Assembly: GCF_030580995.1 (NCBI RefSeq)
Contig: NZ_JAUQSZ010000002.1
Location: 1 to 64,000 of the forward strand
Source of the DNA: Sphingomonas immobilis
GTDB lineage: Bacteria > Pseudomonadota > Alphaproteobacteria > Sphingomonadales > Sphingomonadaceae
Direction: 5' to 3'
DNA length: 64,000 nt
Shown here: positions 52,466 to 60,990 of the stretch, piece after piece
How the letters are laid out: every line of letters starts with the position of its first letter
Numbering within the stretch: position 1 is the stretch's first letter
Position numbers and translations under genes: made by a program
The notes under the pieces: model-generated
Database searches by the model: none
The model's input: only the letters and a program-made list of their open reading frames with translations
Told to the model about the DNA's origin: nothing

Positions 52466-53080
52466 TCAGTCCTTCCACGCCCAGTAGAGCTGCGCCGGCG
52501 GCACGTTCCACCATTCCATCGCATGGTCGATCCGCGTGAAGGCGCGCTTCATGCAATCGCCGACGCGCGTCGTGTAGTTATAGGCGAGGAAGCCGCCGCC
52601 CTTGCGCAGCACCGAATGCGTGGCGGCCGTGATCGTGTCGCCGACACCCGGCGGCAGCGTCGAGAAGGGCAGGCCCGACACGACGTAGTCGGCCTTCTCA
52701 AACCCCTGCCGCCCGATGATCGCGCGCACGTCGGCGGCCGATCCGCATACCGCGAGGAAACGGCGATCCTGGATCGTGCGGCGCAGATGGCGGACGAAAT
52801 CGTAGTTGGTGTCGATCGCGATCAGCGTCGCGCCCTCTGGCAATTTGTCGAGGATGGTCTGCGTGAAGGTGCCGACGCCGGGGCCATATTCCACGATCAG
52901 CTTGGTCGCCGACCAGTCGATGGGCGCAAGCATCCTCGCCACCAGCCGCCGCGACGATTGCGTCACCGCGCCGACCATCACCGGATTGCGCAGGAACCCC
53001 TGCAGGAAGGCCCAGCCCTGCGACGGCTGGGCATAGGGTGTCTGGAAGGGGGCGCGAACGGCGGAGGTCGAAGACGGCAT
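52466..53080 (-). CDS. SAM-dependent methyltransferase, phospholipid N-methyltransferase-like
   Basis: 204 residues. The SAM loop is IVEYGPGVGTFTQTIL, followed by LIAIDTNYDFVRHLRR (acidic ribose-binding residue) and DYVVSGLPFSTLPP (the conserved post-IV segment of rRNA/phospholipid methyltransferases). The FLRNPVMVGAVTQSSRRLVARML lead-in is typical of phosphatidylethanolamine N-methyltransferases of the Rhodobacter PmtA type. It probably makes methylated phospholipids, though the exact substrate is inferred. The ATG at 53080 is taken over upstream codons that look non-coding. The 244-base region before it holds nothing I recognise. Confidence 0.78.
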   Translation of the reverse strand: MPSSTSAVRAPFQTPYAQPSQGWAFLQGFLRNPVMVGAVTQSSRRLVARMLAPIDWSATKLIVEYGPGVGTFTQTILDKLPEGATLIAIDTNYDFVRHLRRTIQDRRFLAVCGSAADVRAIIGRQGFEKADYVVSGLPFSTLPPGVGDTITAATHSVLRKGGGFLAYNYTTRVGDCMKRAFTRIDHAMEWWNVPPAQLYWAWKD

Positions 53081-53324
53081 CGGCGGAACCCTTGTTTTGT
53101 GGTTACCGCCTTCAACGTGACTCTTTGATTTAGGTTGCGTTGCTGTTTCGTGTCCCGCCGGCGGCCGAGAGTTACACTCCGGTTGACAGATTGACACCTA
53201 AACGGAAAATGTCGCCCTTGATCGTTTCCAAAAATGACATGATCTCGCGCCGACGATGAGAAAGAACCGGCGTACAGCCTGACATCCGCCAAGCGTGTAG
53301 GACAGCGATTTCGGCGCGCGCGCC

Positions 53325-55622
53325 TCAGTCGCTGCCCTTCGGCCCATGCGGACGCAATTGCCCCGGCGCGATGAAGCCGATCGGCTGGATCGCCGAGGCG
53401 TCCTGCTTCAGCCGCGTCGCCATCTGCGCATAGTCGCGCTCCATGTCGGGCGTGACAGAGGCGCGCGATTCCTTGAGCGCCTCGTCGAAATCGTCCTGCG
53501 TCACCTGGCTGACCGACAGCGACTTGCGCAAGGCGATGAGGCCCGCACGCCGCACCAGATCGCCGAGATCGGCGCCGGTGAAGCGATCGGTGCGCGCCGC
53601 GAGATCGCCGAGATCGACGTCGCCGGCGAGCGGCATCTTGCCCGTCTGGATCTTGAGGATGCGCTCGCGGCCCGGCGTGTCGGGCACGCCGACGTAGATC
53701 AGTTCGTCGAACCGCCCCGGCCGCAGCAGCGCCGGGTCGATCAGGTTGGGCCGGTTGGTCGCGCCGATGACGACGACCGCCTGCAACTCTTCCAGCCCGT
53801 CCATCTCGGCGAGGATGGTGTTGACGACACGCTCGGTCACCTGCGGCTCGCCCATGCCGCCGCCGCGGGCGGGCACGAGGCTGTCGAGCTCGTCGATGAA
53901 GATCACGCAGGGCGCGACCTGGCGCGCGCGCGCGAACAGCTTGGCGATCTGCTGCTCGCTCTCGCCATACCATTTCGACAGGAGATCGCTCGACTTGGTA
54001 GCGATGAAATTCGCCTCCGCCTCGCGCGCGACCGCCTTCGCCAGCAAGGTCTTGCCGGTGCCGGGCGGCCCGTAGAGCAGGAAGCCCTTGGCCGGGCGGA
54101 TGCCGATGCGGCGAAATGCGTCGGGATCCTTGAGCGGCAGTTCGACGCCTTCCTTCAGGCGCATCTGCGCGTCGTCGAGCCCGCCGACATCCTCCCAGCG
54201 CACGCGCGGCGCCTCGACCATCACCTCGCGCATCGCGCTCGGCTGGACGCGCTTGAGCGCATCGAGGAAATCCTCGCGCGTCACCGCCAAAGTATCGAGC
54301 ACCTCGGGCGGGATCGTGCCTTCGGAGAGGTTGAGCTTCGGCATGATCTTGCGCACCGCCTCGATCGCCGCCTCGCGCGCCAAGGCGGCGAGATCGGCAC
54401 CGACGAAGCCGTAGGTCGTGCGCGCCAGTTCGGCGAGATCGACACGATCGCCGAGCGGCATGCCGCGCGTGTGGATGCCGAGGATCTCGCGCCGCCCGCG
54501 CTCGTCCGGCACGCCGACGACGATCTCGCGGTCGAACCGGCCCGGCCGGCGCAGCGCCTCGTCGATCGCCTCGGGGCGATTCGTAGCGGCGATCACCACG
54601 ACGTTGGCGCGCGCCTCCAGCCCGTCCATCAGCGTGAGGAGCTGCGCGACGAGGCGCTTCTCGGCCTCGCCCGATACTTGACCGCGCTTGGGCGCGATCG
54701 AATCGATCTCGTCGATGAACACGATCGAGGGCGCGTTCTGCGACGCTTCCTCGAACACGTCGCGCAGCTTCTTCTCCGATTCACCGTAGGCCGAGCCCAT
54801 GATCTCGGGCCCGTTGATCAGGAAGAATTCGGCCGCGCTTTCATTGGCGACGGCGCGTGCGAGGCGCGTCTTGCCGGTGCCGGGCGGCCCGTGCAGCAGC
54901 ACGCCCTTGGGCGGATCGACGCCGAGCCGCTGGAACAGCTCCGGGTAGCGCAGCGGCAGCTCGACCATTTCGCGGAGCTGGTCGATCGTCGGGCCCATGC
55001 CGCCGATATCGTCATAGGTGACGTCGGCGCGGCGCGCCTCCTTGGGCTCCTCATATTCGGGGCGCAGCTCGATCTCGGTATTTTCATCGACATGGACGAC
55101 GCCCTTCGGCGTGGTCGAAATGACGGCGAGGCGGATTTCCTGCAGCGCATAGGCCGGTGCGCGCAGGATGTTCTGGACGCCCGGCGGCATGTTGTCGACG
55201 CGCTGCTGACCCGCCGTCGCGACGACATCGCCCTGGCAGACCGGACGCCCGAAAAAGGTGCGCTGGAGCGCCGCCGACGATCCTTGCAGGCGAAGATTCT
55301 GTTGTGCAGGTGCGAACACGATGCGAGTCGCCGGTTTCGACTCGACCTTGCGGATTTCGACGAAATCGCCCGATCCGACACCGGCGTTGGCGCGCTGCAG
55401 GCCGTCGAGACGGATGATCTCCAGCCCCTCGTCCTCCGGGTAGGGCGCGACGGCGCGCGCGGGCGTGATCTGCTTGCCGACGATCTCGATCACGTCGCCC
55501 TCGGCCAGCGCCAGCGCCGCCATCACCGCACGCGGCAGATGAGCAAGGCCGCGCCCGCTATCCTCCGGCCGCGCATTGGCGACCTGCAACTTCTTCACCG
55601 GCGTTTCGCTGTCGGCCATCAT
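53325..55622 (-). CDS. CDC48-family AAA+ ATPase
   Basis: 765 residues with the full p97/CDC48/VAT plan: an N domain (1–190: double-psi barrel region with LPRAVMAALALAEGDVIEI), then two AAA modules. D1 has Walker A GPPGTGKT at 245–252 and Walker B FIDEID at 302–307. D2 has GPPGTGKT at 518–525, the aromatic pore loop SKWYGES near 549–555 and FIDELD at 575–580. Both arginine-finger regions are present. Such enzymes unfold or extract proteins using ATP; bacteria have no ubiquitin, and the substrates and adaptors are unknown. It stands alone on its strand. Confidence 0.93.
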   Translation of the reverse strand: MMADSETPVKKLQVANARPEDSGRGLAHLPRAVMAALALAEGDVIEIVGKQITPARAVAPYPEDEGLEIIRLDGLQRANAGVGSGDFVEIRKVESKPATRIVFAPAQQNLRLQGSSAALQRTFFGRPVCQGDVVATAGQQRVDNMPPGVQNILRAPAYALQEIRLAVISTTPKGVVHVDENTEIELRPEYEEPKEARRADVTYDDIGGMGPTIDQLREMVELPLRYPELFQRLGVDPPKGVLLHGPPGTGKTRLARAVANESAAEFFLINGPEIMGSAYGESEKKLRDVFEEASQNAPSIVFIDEIDSIAPKRGQVSGEAEKRLVAQLLTLMDGLEARANVVVIAATNRPEAIDEALRRPGRFDREIVVGVPDERGRREILGIHTRGMPLGDRVDLAELARTTYGFVGADLAALAREAAIEAVRKIMPKLNLSEGTIPPEVLDTLAVTREDFLDALKRVQPSAMREVMVEAPRVRWEDVGGLDDAQMRLKEGVELPLKDPDAFRRIGIRPAKGFLLYGPPGTGKTLLAKAVAREAEANFIATKSSDLLSKWYGESEQQIAKLFARARQVAPCVIFIDELDSLVPARGGGMGEPQVTERVVNTILAEMDGLEELQAVVVIGATNRPNLIDPALLRPGRFDELIYVGVPDTPGRERILKIQTGKMPLAGDVDLGDLAARTDRFTGADLGDLVRRAGLIALRKSLSVSQVTQDDFDEALKESRASVTPDMERDYAQMATRLKQDASAIQPIGFIAPGQLRPHGPKGSD

Positions 55623-55717
55623 CCGCTCCGTTCGCTTTCAAGCGCGGGAGATAGGATACGGGTTCCATCAATACGAGGGCGTTCCGATCGGCTCCTGACA
55701 AGCCACGGAAAAAAGAC

Positions 55718-55785
55718 AAAAAAAGGCCGATCCCGAAGGACCGGCCGTGAAAGTTTTAGGAGAGGATGCCTGAAAGGCACCCCCT
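55718..55785 (-). ncRNA. Candidate small RNA with strong intrinsic terminator
   Basis: On the minus strand the sequence forms a first hairpin (GGTGCC–TTTCA–GGCATC, 55770–55781), an unpaired CTCTCCTAAAACTTTCAC, and a nine-pair stem closed by a UUCG tetraloop (GGCCGGTCC/GGATCGGCC, 55725–55746) followed by seven T residues (55718–55724). That is a complete Rho-independent terminator, yet no gene on the minus strand ends here. A TTGCAC (55808–55813) and CACATA (55785–55790) at 17 bases may be the promoter. The unpaired CUCUCC resembles the anti-ribosome-binding motifs of alphaproteobacterial trans-acting RNAs. The 55623–55930 gap holds nothing else. Confidence 0.55.
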
Positions 55786-55930
55786 ATGTGCAGTGCAGCA
55801 GATTATTGTGCAAGTGCGAAAGGTTTCGGAATGGTTGCAAAAAATGCAATCGTAACCTCGATAGTCCATCAAAAAGGTGGTAGATTCGTTACGGACACAA
55901 TATGTTGCGCTGCACAAGGATGATGTTCCG

Positions 55931-56824
55931 ATGCGCAGACTGCCACCGCTGACCGCTATCGAGGCGTTCGTCCAGGTCGCCCGGCTCGGCTCGATCAAGG
56001 CCGCGTCGCAGGAGCTGGCGCTGTCCGCCCCCGCGCTCAGCCGCCGCGTCCAGGCGCTCGAACGCTTCATCGGCCGGCCATTGTTCGAACGGCGCCATCA
56101 GGCCGTGGTGCTGAACGCCGACGGCGAACGCCTGCTCCAGCAGATCGCGCCCGCGCTCGACAGCCTGTCCGACGCGGTCGAGGTGATGACGAGCGGCACC
56201 GACATGCTGCGGCTGCGGCTCGGGACGCTGCCGCTGTTCGCCTCGCAGCGGCTGTTCCCGCGCATGGGCGAGCTGCGCGCCAAGCACCCCGAGCTGCATC
56301 TCGACATCGATACCGCCGCGCACGGCCTCGCCCGGCTCGGCGAGGGGCTCGACGCGGTGATCGCGCTGACGCGGGAGATCGATCCGGCGCTCTATGCGAA
56401 GCGGCTCGACCGCAGCCAGGCCTATGTGATCGGCGCCAGGTCGCTGCTCGAAGGGCCGACGCCGGTCACGCGGCCGGAACAGCTCGCCGGGCTGACGGCA
56501 CTCGTCCACCGCGACATGCCCGATATCCTCAGCGCCTTTCGCCACGCCGCGGGCATCGAGGATATCGAGCCGCTCGCGATCGACCATTTCGATTCGGGTG
56601 CGCTGATGCTGGAGGCGGCCGCGCAGGGGCTCGGCGTGGCCTTCATGCACGAGAGCCATTTCGCGGATGCGCGCGACCCGCGCCTCGTCCGCCTGTTCGA
56701 CACGGTCGAGGTCGAGAGCCCCTACAGCTACTGGTTCGCCTGCCGCCCGCGCGCGATGCTGCAGCGGCCGGTCAAACTGTTCCACGACTGGCTGGTCGAA
56801 ACGATCGCCGAGCCGGGGGTGTGA
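55931..56824 (+). CDS. LysR-family regulator, GcvA-like
   Basis: 297 residues from the ATG at 55931, chosen because the family begins RRLPPLTAIEAFVQVARLGS; a GTG 18 codons upstream is also open. The HTH is KAASQELALSAPALSRRVQA. The effector domain shows LGTLPLFASQRLFPRMGELR and GLDAVIALTREIDPALYAKR. It has no obvious divergent target other than the small RNA and CDC48. A palindrome at 56833 follows its stop by eight bases. Confidence 0.87.
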   Translation: MRRLPPLTAIEAFVQVARLGSIKAASQELALSAPALSRRVQALERFIGRPLFERRHQAVVLNADGERLLQQIAPALDSLSDAVEVMTSGTDMLRLRLGTLPLFASQRLFPRMGELRAKHPELHLDIDTAAHGLARLGEGLDAVIALTREIDPALYAKRLDRSQAYVIGARSLLEGPTPVTRPEQLAGLTALVHRDMPDILSAFRHAAGIEDIEPLAIDHFDSGALMLEAAAQGLGVAFMHESHFADARDPRLVRLFDTVEVESPYSYWFACRPRAMLQRPVKLFHDWLVETIAEPGV

Positions 56825-56832
56825 GGCAGAAG

Positions 56833-56953
56833 CCCTCTCCCCTTCCGGGGAGAGGGTTGGGAAAGGGGCAGTATCGAGCGACACCGTCGCCACACTGCCC
56901 CTCTCCCGACCTCGCTGCGCTCGGCCACCCTCTCCCCGCAAGCGGGGCGAGGG
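56833..56953. repeat. Composite GC-rich inverted repeat between lysR and the cyclophilin gene
   Basis: The left end is a short hairpin CCCTCTCCCC/GGGGAGAGGG (56833–56856). The right end is CCCTCTCCCCGC/GCGGGGCGAGGG (56928–56953). Between them AAGGGGCAGT and ACTGCCCCTC also pair, so the whole 120 bases can fold into one extended structure. It fills a convergent gap and could terminate both genes; the motif is of the kind dispersed through sphingomonad genomes. Confidence 0.7.
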
Positions 56954-56957
56954 AGGT

Positions 56958-57416
56958 TTAGAACGCCTTTGCCTTCAGGATCTTGCCGGGCTCGCGCGGG
57001 GGTTCGCCCTTGGGGAGCGCGTCGACATGCTCCATGCCCTCGGTCACTTCGCCCCAAACGGTATACTGGCCGTCGAGGAAGCGGGCGTCGTCGAACACGA
57101 TGAAGAACTGGCTGTTGGCGCTGTTCGGGTTCGACGAGCGCGCCATCGAGGCGACGCCGCGCACGTGCGGCTCCTTCGAGAATTCGGCGGGCAGGTTCCC
57201 CTTGTCCGGGTGGCCGTGCATGCCGGTACCGGTCGGATCGCCACCCTGGGCCATGAAGCCGGGGATCACGCGGTGGAACACGACGCCGTCGTAAAAGCCT
57301 TCGTTGGCATTCTCGGCGATGCGCGCGACGTGCTGGGGCGCGAGATCGGGACGCAGCTTGATCGTCACGTCGCCGCCGTCGAGCGTCAGCACCAGGGTTT
57401 CGAAGGTATCGGCCAT
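56958..57416 (-). CDS. Cytoplasmic peptidylprolyl isomerase (cyclophilin)
   Basis: 152 residues, no signal peptide. Cyclophilin motifs: YDGVVFHRVIPGFMAQGGDP (catalytic Arg and Phe), MARSSNPNSANSQFFIVF and FLDGQYTVWGEVTEGMEHVD. It lacks an N-terminal extension, so it acts in the cytosol on proline bonds. The ATG at 57416 gives MADTFETLVLTLDGG, typical of the short bacterial form. Divergent from mgtE. Confidence 0.93.
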   Translation of the reverse strand: MADTFETLVLTLDGGDVTIKLRPDLAPQHVARIAENANEGFYDGVVFHRVIPGFMAQGGDPTGTGMHGHPDKGNLPAEFSKEPHVRGVASMARSSNPNSANSQFFIVFDDARFLDGQYTVWGEVTEGMEHVDALPKGEPPREPGKILKAKAF

Positions 57417-57557
57417 AGGATCATCCTCGCTTTGAAATGTTGCCCGCGCCCTAGCCCTGACAATCGCGTCATGCAAACCGCCAAAGGGCGTCAAAGCGTT
57501 GGCTTTGCGGCATTGCAGCGCTAGGAGGCCGGTGAACCGACTGCGTGGGAGGTCGAA

Positions 57558-58958
57558 GTGAGCGAAACCGAACCTCCCGTGCCCGAAACCGACGTCGCCC
57601 AGCTCGACGAGGACGACCGGCTCAAGCCCGAATATGTCCGCGCCGTGCTCGACGCCGTCCATGACGGCGACGACGAGGAAGCGCGCGCGCTGGTCGAGCC
57701 GCTGCACCCCGCCGACATCGCCGATCTGTTCGAGCTGACCCCGCACGAGGACCGCGCCGATCTCGCCAACGCGCTGACCGACCTGCTCGACGCCGACGTG
57801 TTCGCGGAGATGAACGATTACGTCCGCGAGGATCTGATCGACGCGCTCGAGCCGCACCAGGTCGCCGACATCGCCGCCGAGCTCGATACCGACGACGCCG
57901 TCGCGATCATCGAGGACATGGAGCCCGAGGACCAGCGCGAGGTGCTCCGCGCGCTCGACCCCGACGACCGCGCCGCGATCGAGGAGGCGCTGTCCTACGG
58001 CGAGGAGACCGCCGGCCGCCTGATGCAGCGCGAGCTGATCGCGGTGCCCGAGCATTGGAGCGTCGGCAACGTCCTCGATTATCTGCGCGGCCATGAGGAG
58101 CTGACCACCGATTTCTGGGAAATCTTCGTGGTCGATCCCGCGCACAAGCCGGTCGGTACGTGCCAGCTTTCGTGGATCCTGCGCTGCCCGCGCAATATCG
58201 CCATCGCCGACGTGATGAAGCGCGAACAGACCCTGATCCCGATCGACATGGATCAGGAAGAGGTCGCGCTGCGCTTCCAGAAATACGCGCTGATCTCCGC
58301 CGCCGTGGTCGATCCCGCCGGGCGGCTGGTCGGCATGATCACCGTCGACGACATCGTCCACATCATCCAGCAGGAGGCAGGCGAGGACGTGCTGCGCCTG
58401 TCGGGCGCGGGCGACGGCGACATCAACGAGCCGATCCTGCTGACGGTGCGCACGCGCCTGACGTGGCTGGTGGTCAATCTCGGCACCGCGATCCTCGCGT
58501 CGTCGGTGGTCGGGCTGTTCCAGGGCGAGATCGCCAAGTTCGCGCTGCTCGCGGTGCTGATGCCGATCGTGTCGGGCATGGGCGGCAATGCCGGCACGCA
58601 GACGCTGGCGGTGGTGGTGCGCGCCATCGCCACCAACCAGCTGACCGATTCGAACACGGTGCGCATGATCGTGCGCGAGTTCCGCATCGCCGCCGCCAAC
58701 GGGGCGTCGCTCGGCATCATCATCGGTGTCGGCACCTACGTGATCTTCGGCAACCCCAGCCTCGCGATCGTCATCGCGATGGCGATGGTCATCAACAACC
58801 TCATCGCGGGCCTGTCGGGCGTGCTGATCCCGGTGACGCTCGACCGGTTCGATATCGACCCCGCGGTCTCCTCTGCGGTGTTCGTGACGATGATGACCGA
58901 CGTGATGGGCTTCTTCTCGTTTCTCGGCCTCGCGACCTTGTGGGGGTTGGGCGGCTAA
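57558..58958 (+). CDS. mgtE: Magnesium transporter MgtE
   Basis: 466 residues from a GTG with GGAGG upstream. N-terminal MgtE helical domain about 30–150 (PADIADLFELTPHEDRADLA repeats), two CBS domains about 155–275 (PIDMDQEEVALRFQKYALIS, LVGMITVDDIVHIIQQ), and a membrane part with five helices from about 290. The signature MPIVSGMGGNAGTQTLAV lies in the pore region. The acidic cytosolic domains sense Mg2+ and gate the channel. DUF1489 follows 14 bases later. Confidence 0.95.
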   Translation: MSETEPPVPETDVAQLDEDDRLKPEYVRAVLDAVHDGDDEEARALVEPLHPADIADLFELTPHEDRADLANALTDLLDADVFAEMNDYVREDLIDALEPHQVADIAAELDTDDAVAIIEDMEPEDQREVLRALDPDDRAAIEEALSYGEETAGRLMQRELIAVPEHWSVGNVLDYLRGHEELTTDFWEIFVVDPAHKPVGTCQLSWILRCPRNIAIADVMKREQTLIPIDMDQEEVALRFQKYALISAAVVDPAGRLVGMITVDDIVHIIQQEAGEDVLRLSGAGDGDINEPILLTVRTRLTWLVVNLGTAILASSVVGLFQGEIAKFALLAVLMPIVSGMGGNAGTQTLAVVVRAIATNQLTDSNTVRMIVREFRIAAANGASLGIIIGVGTYVIFGNPSLAIVIAMAMVINNLIAGLSGVLIPVTLDRFDIDPAVSSAVFVTMMTDVMGFFSFLGLATLWGLGG

Positions 58959-58972
58959 CCCAGATGTGAGGG

Positions 58973-59380
58973 ATGGCCCTCCATCTCTCCAAAGTCGCGT
59001 TCGGCGTTGAATTCCTCGACGCTTTCGTCGCGCGCTGGAGCGCGCGCGAGGGCGATGCGGCGTATGAACTGACGACGCGCTATCTGCCCAAGCGGCATGA
59101 GGAGATCGCCGGGCAAGGCTCGCTATTCTGGATCCTCAAGCACCAGCTTATCGCGCGCTCGCCGATCCTGGGGTTCGGCGATGCCGAGGGCGGGCGTGTT
59201 GCGATCCGGCTCGATCCGAAACTGGTGCTGGTCCACGCCCGGCCCAAGCGCGCGCATCAGGGCTGGCGCTATCTCGAGGACACGGACGCGCCGGTCGATC
59301 TCGGCGCGGGCATCGTCAGCGGCGGCGATGCGATGCCCGCCGCGCTGATCGGCAAGCTGTCGGCGCTGGCGTTGATCTAG
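58973..59380 (+). CDS. DUF1489 family protein
   Basis: 135 residues, cytosolic, no signal peptide. Conserved stretches of the family are visible: LHLSKVAFGVEFLDAFVAR, ELTTRYLPKRHEEIAGQGSL, FWILKHQLIARSPILGF, RPKRAHQGWRYLED. Function unknown; restricted mainly to alphaproteobacteria. It lies directly downstream of mgtE, probably in the same transcript. Confidence 0.88.
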   Translation: MALHLSKVAFGVEFLDAFVARWSAREGDAAYELTTRYLPKRHEEIAGQGSLFWILKHQLIARSPILGFGDAEGGRVAIRLDPKLVLVHARPKRAHQGWRYLEDTDAPVDLGAGIVSGGDAMPAALIGKLSALALI

Positions 59381-59387
59381 CCGCCGG

Positions 59388-60104
59388 TCATTCTCCCGGC
59401 GCCGCCAGCTTGCCGCAGCTCACCGGCCCCTGCGCGGTGCGGTTCACCGTGCAGGCGGGGGTGCCATAGACCGTCACCGATCCGAGCCCGCTCGCGGTGA
59501 TCCCCGCCGTATAGCGGGCGCGCGCCGCGATCGCGCCCGATCCGTCGAGGCGCACGGTCAGGTCGCCCGCGTCGAGCGCGGAGGCCGTGATGCCTGCCGT
59601 GCCGCTCGTCGTCAGTTGCACCTTCGCAGCGCGCCCGCCGAGCGTCATGCTGCCCGATCCCAGCACGGAGGCGAAGAGCTGATCGGCATCGAGCGCCGGC
59701 GCGTCGAGCGTGCCGTTGCCGATCATCGCCAGATCGATGCGCTGGCCGCGGAACGGCCCGGCGATGCTGACCTGCCCAGCGCCCGTCATCGTCACAGCGC
59801 GAATCGCCTGCGTCGAGACGCGGATCACCGCCGCGCCGCTGCTGCCCGCCGCCGGCTGTTCGCCCCAGGCGCTGTTGCGGCCCTTCACGATCAGCGTCGT
59901 GCCCTCGACGCGGATATCGAGCAGATCGGTCACGCGCATGTCACCCTCGGCGACGCCGCTCGGCGATGCGCCGAGCGTCACGATCACGCGGTAGGGCCCG
60001 CTTACGCGCACCCGGTCGAAGCTGCCGATCGAATAGCTGCGCTGCTGCGCGGCGGCGGGTGTGGCTGCGATCAGCAGGGCGAGGATGGCGAACAGACGCT
60101 TCAT
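59388..60104 (-). CDS. GIN-domain (DUF2807) exported protein
   Basis: 238 residues. Signal peptide MKRLFAILALLIAATPAAA, then SIGSFDRVRVSGPYRVIV, a typical start of the DUF2807 right-handed beta-helix. Repeating strand-turn patterns (VTMTGAGQVSIAGPF, LDGSGAIAARARY, SGLGSVTVYG) fill the rest. Ends with a cysteine pair in ACTVNRTAQGPVSCGKL. It is the second gene behind the GIN lipoprotein (45 bases apart). Role unknown; probably periplasmic. Confidence 0.85.
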   Translation of the reverse strand: MKRLFAILALLIAATPAAAQQRSYSIGSFDRVRVSGPYRVIVTLGASPSGVAEGDMRVTDLLDIRVEGTTLIVKGRNSAWGEQPAAGSSGAAVIRVSTQAIRAVTMTGAGQVSIAGPFRGQRIDLAMIGNGTLDAPALDADQLFASVLGSGSMTLGGRAAKVQLTTSGTAGITASALDAGDLTVRLDGSGAIAARARYTAGITASGLGSVTVYGTPACTVNRTAQGPVSCGKLAAPGE

Positions 60105-60149
60105 CCCCCCGGCATCGCGCCGATCGCACGGCGAGGCAAGCCCGCCCTA

Positions 60150-60881
60150 TTACCTACCGCACGTCACGTCGCCCGATCCGATCTTCGTCGTGGTGCAGCG
60201 CGCGCCCTTGCCGAGATCGACGTCGCCCGACCCGATCACCGACACCTCCGCCGATCCATCGACCTGCGCGGTGACGTTGCCCGATCCCGCGACCGACACC
60301 TTGGCGCTGGCGGCCTTGAGCCCGGCAGCCTCGACGTCGCCTGCGCCTGCGACCGATATCTTGAGCGCCTTCGCGCTGCCCTTGGCGCTGACATTGCCCG
60401 ATCCGGCCAGCGACAGGTCGGCCGCCTGGACTGCCAGCGCGCCGATGCTGAGATCGCCCGATCCGGCGCTGTCGCCGGTGAACCGGTCGCCCTCGACGCG
60501 GTCGATCGCCATGTTGCCCGATCCGGCGATCGCGGCGGCGGCAATGCGCGGCATCGTCACGTACACCTTCACACCATGATGGTTGCCGCCCCACAGCATG
60601 TTCGAATCCTTGCGGCCGACGCGCAGCGCGTTGCCGACCTTCTCGATCTTCAGCGTGTCGAGTTCCGCCGACGGCCCTTCCGCGCGCACCGAAAAGCCCT
60701 TGCCGACGCGCACATCGACATCATCCGATCCGCGCAGCTCGACGCCGCTGAAGTCGGCGACCTGGAAGGTTCGCGCTGTGCCGGAACCGCTGGCGGGGAC
60801 GCCTTCATGGCCGTCCGCACTGCCCGAGCACGCCGCAGCGGCGGCGAGCGGCACGGCAGCGATCAACAGGAAATACCGCAT
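60150..60881 (-). CDS. GIN-domain (DUF2807) lipoprotein
   Basis: 243 residues from the ATG at 60881 with AAGGAGG upstream. The lipobox AAAAAC gives a lipidated cysteine near residue 18. The DUF2807 domain starts at FQVADFSGVELRGSDDVDVR and continues as short repeats (IAGSGNMAID, LAGSGNVSAKG, VAGAGDVEAAG, VAGSGNVTAQV, VIGSGDVDLG), the Gly-Ser-Gly-Asn/Asp turns of a beta-helix. First gene of a two-gene operon behind a promoter covered by a perfect inverted repeat. Confidence 0.87.
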   Translation of the reverse strand: MRYFLLIAAVPLAAAAACSGSADGHEGVPASGSGTARTFQVADFSGVELRGSDDVDVRVGKGFSVRAEGPSAELDTLKIEKVGNALRVGRKDSNMLWGGNHHGVKVYVTMPRIAAAAIAGSGNMAIDRVEGDRFTGDSAGSGDLSIGALAVQAADLSLAGSGNVSAKGSAKALKISVAGAGDVEAAGLKAASAKVSVAGSGNVTAQVDGSAEVSVIGSGDVDLGKGARCTTTKIGSGDVTCGR

Positions 60882-60892
60882 GACATCCTCCT

Positions 60893-60916
60893 TGTGTATT
60901 GGTTGAATAATACACA
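60893..60916. promoter_or_regulatory. Operator-like inverted repeat before the GIN operon
   Basis: TGTGTATT and AATACACA are perfect arms separated by eight bases. The repeat covers the -10 hexamer and probable transcription start and touches the ribosome-binding site, so a protein bound here would block transcription. The arm sequence resembles sites of PadR- or GntR/YtrA-type repressors, but no such gene is in the window. Confidence 0.6.
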
Positions 60917-60935
60917 TGCGGTCGAGACGGTGCAA
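60907..60935 (-). promoter_or_regulatory. Sigma-70-type promoter of the GIN operon
   Basis: On the minus strand TTGCAC (-35, 60930–60935) and TATTAT (-10, 60907–60912) are exactly 17 bases apart. Transcription would begin about 20 bases before the start codon of the GIN lipoprotein, within the inverted repeat at 60893–60916. Confidence 0.65.
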
Positions 60936-60990
60936 CGAAAAAGGGGCGGTCGTCGCCGGCCGCCCCTCCTATCGGTTCAAGGCAAGGCGT

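Noticed and set aside
55756..56070. 104-codon open frame on the minus strand above the small RNA
   Set aside because: It runs antisense into the LysR gene, is rich in Ser and Cys, and lacks a ribosome-binding site. The terminator and hairpins suit an RNA better than a peptide.
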